A DNA stretch of 15,942 nt, from positions 1-15,942 of the forward strand of contig QOAM01000014.1 of assembly GCA_003978075.1 (NCBI GenBank). Reading direction: 5' to 3'. Shown here piece by piece: positions 13,368-15,942 of this stretch. Numbering within the stretch: position 1 is the first letter of the stretch; each line of letters opens with the position of its first letter. The DNA comes from Thermodesulfatator sp. Its GTDB lineage: Bacteria > Desulfobacterota > Thermodesulfobacteria > Thermodesulfobacteriales > Thermodesulfobacteriaceae. The position numbers were made by a program, and so were the translations under genes. The notes under the pieces are model-generated. The model did not search any database, had not been told where the DNA came from, and worked only from the letters and a program-made list of their open reading frames with translations.

Positions 13368-13376
13368 TGTTATTAT
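13349..13376 (+). promoter_or_regulatory. Promoter for dsrE-like gene
   Basis: TTGACT (13349-13354), a 16-nt spacer and TATTAT (13371-13376) form a good sigma70-type promoter, giving a leader of roughly 58 nt. It lies between the direct repeats upstream and the GTTTATA/TATAAAC palindrome over the start site, so both activation and repression are conceivable. Confidence 0.6.
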
Positions 13377-13440
13377 GTTTATATATAAAATATTTATAAA
13401 CAATTAAAAGCTTTTTATAATTAATTGCAGGGAGGTATCT

Positions 13441-13761
13441 ATGAAGTGGGGGATTGTGATTTCTACCAATAAAGCCGAAAAGGCTTGGAATGCGGTAAGG
13501 TTAGCTAACTTTGCTTTGAAAGCCGGAGATACGGTAACAATCTATCTTATAGGTGAGGGAGTGGAAGCTCCGGAAATAGTTGATGAACCCTTTAATGTAA
13601 GAACTCAACTAGAAAAATTCCTGGGAGGGGGAGGGAAAATTTTAGCCTGTAGGACTTGTCTCAAGAATCGCCAAAAAAAACCTTCTGAGCTACACCCCTT
13701 CTCTAGCATGGAGGATCTTTACAAACTCATTTTGACTGCGGATCGGATCGTGAGCTTCTAA
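13441..13761 (+). CDS. DsrE/DsrF-like sulfur-carrier family protein
   Basis: This 106-aa cytoplasmic protein has the DsrE-fold signature: KWGIVISTNKAEKAWNAVRLANFALKAGD (first strand and helix), TVTIYLIGEGVEAPE, FNVRTQLEKFLGGGGKILAC and the motif ACRTCLKNR with Cys70 and Cys73, ending LYKLILTADRIVSF. In DsrE-like proteins a cysteine in this loop carries persulfide or sulfane sulfur between partners. Many relatives have a further Cys in an ELCP segment; here it is ELHP (His85). The start is fixed by GGGAGGT 5 nt upstream. The gene is AT-rich. The TSUP exporter follows after 38 nt, suggesting the pair moves or senses reduced sulfur. The exact substrate is not known. Confidence 0.85.
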   Translation: MKWGIVISTNKAEKAWNAVRLANFALKAGDTVTIYLIGEGVEAPEIVDEPFNVRTQLEKFLGGGGKILACRTCLKNRQKKPSELHPFSSMEDLYKLILTADRIVSF

Positions 13762-13799
13762 AGTTCTTTTTGTAAAGTTTTTTAAAAGGAAGGAAAGTC

Positions 13800-14996
13800 A
13801 TGAGATGGAAAGCGAGGACATGGATATTGTTGGGAATTTTTTCATTAGTATTATGTGGTAATAATTATTTTATATGGAGTGCAGAAAAAGTACGGGAAAA
13901 GCCTCGAAGATCCTTACCCTGTTCCGCGGTCCTGAAGAGTTCCTTGGGGCTTCCCGGAAGACTGGGGCAACTCGTGGCCCAGACCCCGGTCTGTACAGTC
14001 ACTTGTACCGAAGGATGTATTGATCCTCAAAAGCCGCGGGGCTATTTGGAGATCCCTGGAGCTCCGAGGCCCAACCCTTTAGAGGCTTTTCTGTGGGCCA
14101 TCTGGGTGGGATGGATCTTTTCCACGGTGGGGGCCTTCGGGGGCATCATGGCCGGAATCGGACATATCACCATTTTCGGCCTGGCCCACTACGCGAAGAC
14201 CTTCAAGTATACCAATCCTCAACTGGACGCCTTTCTTACGGATAGCCTCCGGGTCTCTAACATGTATCTGGTGGGGCTGAGCGCCTTGGTTTCCACCGTA
14301 AACTACTGGCGTGTAAAACGCATCGTGACCCCTCTGGCCCTGGCCTTGGCCCTAGGGGCGGTAGGCGGCGCCGTGGGGATCGCTGCGCTCACCGCCGGAA
14401 AGATCTGCCTCAAGGCTTACCTCGACTACTTTGGCCTAGCTGTTTTGGTGGTGGCGGGTTTTATGTGGTATGGCACCACAGAACGGGCTTTAGCCAAACG
14501 GAAAGCAGCCCGTGAAGCGGCTCGGCGTTTTGAAGAGGCCGCAAAAAAGGGCGGACAAGGGGAAGGGGTCAAGATAGGGAAATACAGCTTGAGCGAGATC
14601 GTTTTTACCTTTTACGGGGTGGAGTTTCGCTTCAATCCTCTTCTGGCCGCGGCAGGGGGCCTTTTCATCGCCTGCATTGCCGTCTTTCTGGGTATCGGAG
14701 GAGGTTTCCTTTTAGTACCTTTTATGACCGACATAGTCAAGCTTCCCATGTTCATCGTGGCTGGCACCTCGGCCTTGGTGGTCCTGATCAAGATGATTGT
14801 GGGCATCAGTACTTACATGTGGATGAAGGGGGTGCAGGTCTGGTGGCCCTTGGTAGGTGTTGAAACAGCGGGAGTCTTTCTGGGATCCATGATCGGACCG
14901 CGCACTCAGCGGTATATTCCCGACATTTGGCTCAAGCGCCTGTTTGTCCTCTTGGCCATCTATGTAGGCCTCCGCTACATCTTTTTCTCCGGATAG
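13800..14996 (+). CDS. TSUP (TauE/SafE) family exporter with Cys-rich N-terminus
   Basis: This 398-aa inner-membrane protein is of the TSUP family, whose members move sulfite, sulfonates, thiosulfate or related anions. A signal-like first helix (about 8-24) leads to an extra segment with Cys41, Cys65, Cys69 and Cys73 (PVCTVTCTEGC), probably outside the cytoplasm. Membrane segments follow near 93-128, 147-167, 176-203, 206-228, 272-305, 315-340, 350-366 and 375-396. Two duplicated TSUP blocks are visible (GAFGGIMAGIGHITIFGLAHY; FLGIGGGFLLVPFMTDIVKLP), separated by a basic cytoplasmic loop (about 231-262). GGAAGGAAA precedes the ATG. The first ~100 nt share the AT-rich composition of dsrE, then GC rises. 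The pair with DsrE is typical of sulfur-metabolising bacteria; the transported ion cannot be told from the sequence. Confidence 0.85.
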   Translation: MRWKARTWILLGIFSLVLCGNNYFIWSAEKVREKPRRSLPCSAVLKSSLGLPGRLGQLVAQTPVCTVTCTEGCIDPQKPRGYLEIPGAPRPNPLEAFLWAIWVGWIFSTVGAFGGIMAGIGHITIFGLAHYAKTFKYTNPQLDAFLTDSLRVSNMYLVGLSALVSTVNYWRVKRIVTPLALALALGAVGGAVGIAALTAGKICLKAYLDYFGLAVLVVAGFMWYGTTERALAKRKAAREAARRFEEAAKKGGQGEGVKIGKYSLSEIVFTFYGVEFRFNPLLAAAGGLFIACIAVFLGIGGGFLLVPFMTDIVKLPMFIVAGTSALVVLIKMIVGISTYMWMKGVQVWWPLVGVETAGVFLGSMIGPRTQRYIPDIWLKRLFVLLAIYVGLRYIFFSG

Positions 14997-15014
14997 AGCT
15001 TTTCAAGGGGCTCC

Positions 15015-15554
15015 GTGGAAGAGGTGAACAGGCATCTCCTCCGCCAAAGGGAAGGTGCGCGGCGCCTTTTCCATCTCTGCGGCCTCTTGCTCTACCCTCT
15101 GGGAAAACTCTGTAAGGCGCAAGCTCTCTTTTTCTGGACAGGCCTGATCTGTGGAGTGACTCTCCTGGAAGCCCTCAGACTTGGGGGAAAAGGTCGCAGA
15201 TTTTTTCGTCTCTTTATGCCCTTGATGCGGGAAGAGGAAAGACGGCGTCCCTCCGGGACCTTCTGGTATATTTGGGGGGTGGGGCTGGCCTTTCTCCTCT
15301 TTCCGGAAAAGGCCGCTCTAAGCGGTCTCGTGGTTCTGGCCTTAGCCGACGGCCTGGCCGGCCTCTTCCCGCAGGGGAAGATCCATTCGGCGATCTTTTG
15401 GGGGACGAGCCTGCTCGTGGCTACCCTCCTTCGGGGAGGTTTCTCCTGGGAGCTGCTTCTCAAGGCCGGACTCTGGACCCTCGTGGAGGCCCTTCCCCAG
15501 GTGAACGATAACTTTACCCTCCCCCTAGCCGTAAGTCTTACTTGGAATCTTTGA
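15015..15554 (+). CDS. Dolichol/phytol-kinase-like membrane protein
   Basis: This 179-aa integral membrane protein resembles the CTP-dependent polyprenol/phytol kinase family (COG0170, related to CDP-diglyceride synthases). Family-like features: EEERRRPSGTFWYIWGVGLAFLLFP in the middle, then ALADGLAGLFPQGKI (the ADG--G--G-K nucleotide-binding block) and LVEALPQVNDNFTLPLAVSL at the end (the E-LP--DNFTLPL block). Five or so hydrophobic segments are visible. The GTG start at 15015, 18 nt after the TSUP stop, has AAGGGG 5 nt upstream. The protein is shorter than many relatives, whose N-terminal helices are longer. It probably phosphorylates an isoprenoid alcohol at the membrane; the substrate is not determined. 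It may be co-transcribed with the TSUP gene. Confidence 0.75.
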   Translation: MEEVNRHLLRQREGARRLFHLCGLLLYPLGKLCKAQALFFWTGLICGVTLLEALRLGGKGRRFFRLFMPLMREEERRRPSGTFWYIWGVGLAFLLFPEKAALSGLVVLALADGLAGLFPQGKIHSAIFWGTSLLVATLLRGGFSWELLLKAGLWTLVEALPQVNDNFTLPLAVSLTWNL

Positions 15555-15810
15555 AGGAGGCTGTCCAGGGACCCAAAGAAGGTCGATTGGCCAAAAATTT
15601 TGGGCGAGCCAAGGGAAGCTTTTGAAAAGGATTTGCGGTAACATGAGGGCGGATCCCGAGGGAAAGATCGGCTTGTGAGTTCTAAAAAGGTCAGAGGTCT
15701 CTAAAAAAAGCGAAGAAAGATCTAAAAAGTGGACTTGGAAGTAAAAGGGGTCCCCTCTGCCCACAAGTTTAAAGACCTCTAAAAAGACTTTCCTTGAAGG
15801 AGGGGAAAAG
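15555..15810 (+). ncRNA. Structured non-coding stretch before cyclo-ligase gene
   Basis: No coding frame of note lies here. The plus strand can form one long bulged hairpin from 15659 to 15795: AGGGAAAG (15659) with CTTTCCTT (15788); GGCTTGTG (15670) with CACAAGTT (15762); and GG-T-CAGAGG (15689) with CCTCTGCC (15754). These are three 8-bp helices with internal loops. An alternative helix AGAGGTCT (15693) with AGACCTCT (15773) excludes the third. TCTAAAAA occurs four times (15681, 15700, 15721, 15778). 6S RNA lies directly upstream of the 5-formyltetrahydrofolate cyclo-ligase gene in many proteobacteria, so a 6S-like RNA is one option; a regulatory leader reaching the ribosome binding site is the other. 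Pairing was found by eye; no clear promoter is seen. Confidence 0.3.
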
Positions 15811-15942
15811 TTGCGAGAGGAAAAAGGACGTTTGCGGAAGGAGATGCGCACCCGGCGGGCAGCCCTTTCTGCGGCCCTGCGTCGTCAGCTCTCGCGAAAG
15901 ATCACCCAAAGGCTCCTCCAGCTGGAGATCTTCCAAAGGGCG
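15811..15942 (+). CDS. 5-formyltetrahydrofolate cyclo-ligase, partial (5' end)
   Basis: The last 44 codons of the window read (M)REEKGRLRKEMRTRRAALS, then RRQLSRKITQRLLQLEIFQRA. This is the N-terminus of 5-formyltetrahydrofolate cyclo-ligase (5,10-methenyltetrahydrofolate synthetase), with the K--LRK-M--RR-ALS and S--I---L--L--F--A spacing of the family. The enzyme uses ATP to convert 5-formyl-THF to 5,10-methenyl-THF in the cytoplasm. The start is TTG 15811, chosen because AAGGAGGGG lies about 6 nt upstream and no ATG or GTG is available in the open frame. The frame is still open at the window end, so the ATP-binding part is not visible. Confidence 0.85.
   Translation, partial: MREEKGRLRKEMRTRRAALSAALRRQLSRKITQRLLQLEIFQRA

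Larger units (their letters stand above)
13271..13440 (+). promoter_or_regulatory. AT-rich control region of the dsrE-TSUP genes
   Basis: This 170-nt region is overwhelmingly A and T. From left to right it holds a T6A6 run after the stop codon; a perfect inverted repeat with 10-bp arms (TCTATAAAAT, 13286-13308, 3-nt centre); three 20-bp direct repeats at 13308, 13328 and 13348 (consensus ATTRAYYTTCAAT); a promoter; an inverted repeat GTTTATA...TATAAAC (13377-13401) over the likely transcription start; and GGGAGGT before the dsrE start. The first inverted repeat may end the arsR transcript. The 20-bp spacing puts the direct repeats on nearly the same DNA face, as for cooperative protein binding. 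Confidence 0.55.

Noticed and set aside
15659..15810. Known tetrahydrofolate riboswitch upstream of the folate gene
   Set aside because: The gene context fits, but the sequence does not resemble the THF riboswitch consensus I can recall; only a generic structured RNA is claimed.

Overview
The window reads as a chromosomal piece of a thermophilic, sulfur-metabolising bacterium, most likely a member of Thermodesulfobacteriota (Thermodesulfobacterium/Thermosulfurimonas type). This is inferred from protein flavour (rich in Lys, Arg, Glu and Leu, compact genes), the DsrE plus TSUP-exporter pair and the small Cys-pair ribosomal protein L28. No species is claimed. Most genes are housekeeping and tightly packed, with 4-nt start/stop overlaps.

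Layout. (1) 1-1053 is accessory and decayed. It holds a DUF2283 gene, a frameshifted and internally deleted DUF4258 partner just upstream, and a gene-poor stretch carrying a tRNA 3'-end fragment that looks like an integration scar. (2) 1054-1855 holds tRNA-Arg(UCU), a small Cys-pair protein, two terminator-like hairpins and a small basic protein with a near-consensus promoter. (3) 1859-5233 (minus) is an operon: M18 aminopeptidase, tRNA m1A58 methyltransferase, then one continuous reading frame joining YbeY to PdxJ. (4) 5352-7060 (minus) is ftsY overlapping an adenylate-kinase-like gene. (5) 7122-9082 (plus) is ilvE, an unrecognised 201-aa protein, and rpmB with its own promoter. (6) 9079-12485 (minus) is argD followed by a bifunctional (p)ppGpp synthetase/hydrolase; rel and rpmB end head-on at one shared CTAG.

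(7) 12547-14996 (plus) is the most interesting part. An AT-rich block holds an ArsR-family regulator without cysteine, then a gene whose 148-codon frame is interrupted once by an in-frame TGA. That TGA is followed 17 nt later by a very GC-rich hairpin in otherwise AT-rich DNA, which fits the general bacterial SECIS layout. The predicted product would have Sec59, Cys63, Cys74 and a C-terminal helix-turn-helix-like segment. A nonsense mutation is the rival explanation. After an AT-rich regulatory region (a palindrome, three 20-bp direct repeats, a sigma70-type promoter) come a DsrE-family sulfur-carrier-like protein and a TSUP-family membrane exporter with an unusual Cys-rich N-terminal region. 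Together they suggest a regulated sulfur (or selenium) handling module.

(8) 15015-15942 holds a dolichol/phytol-kinase-like membrane protein, a 256-nt non-coding stretch that can form a long bulged hairpin, and the start of 5-formyltetrahydrofolate cyclo-ligase, cut by the window end.
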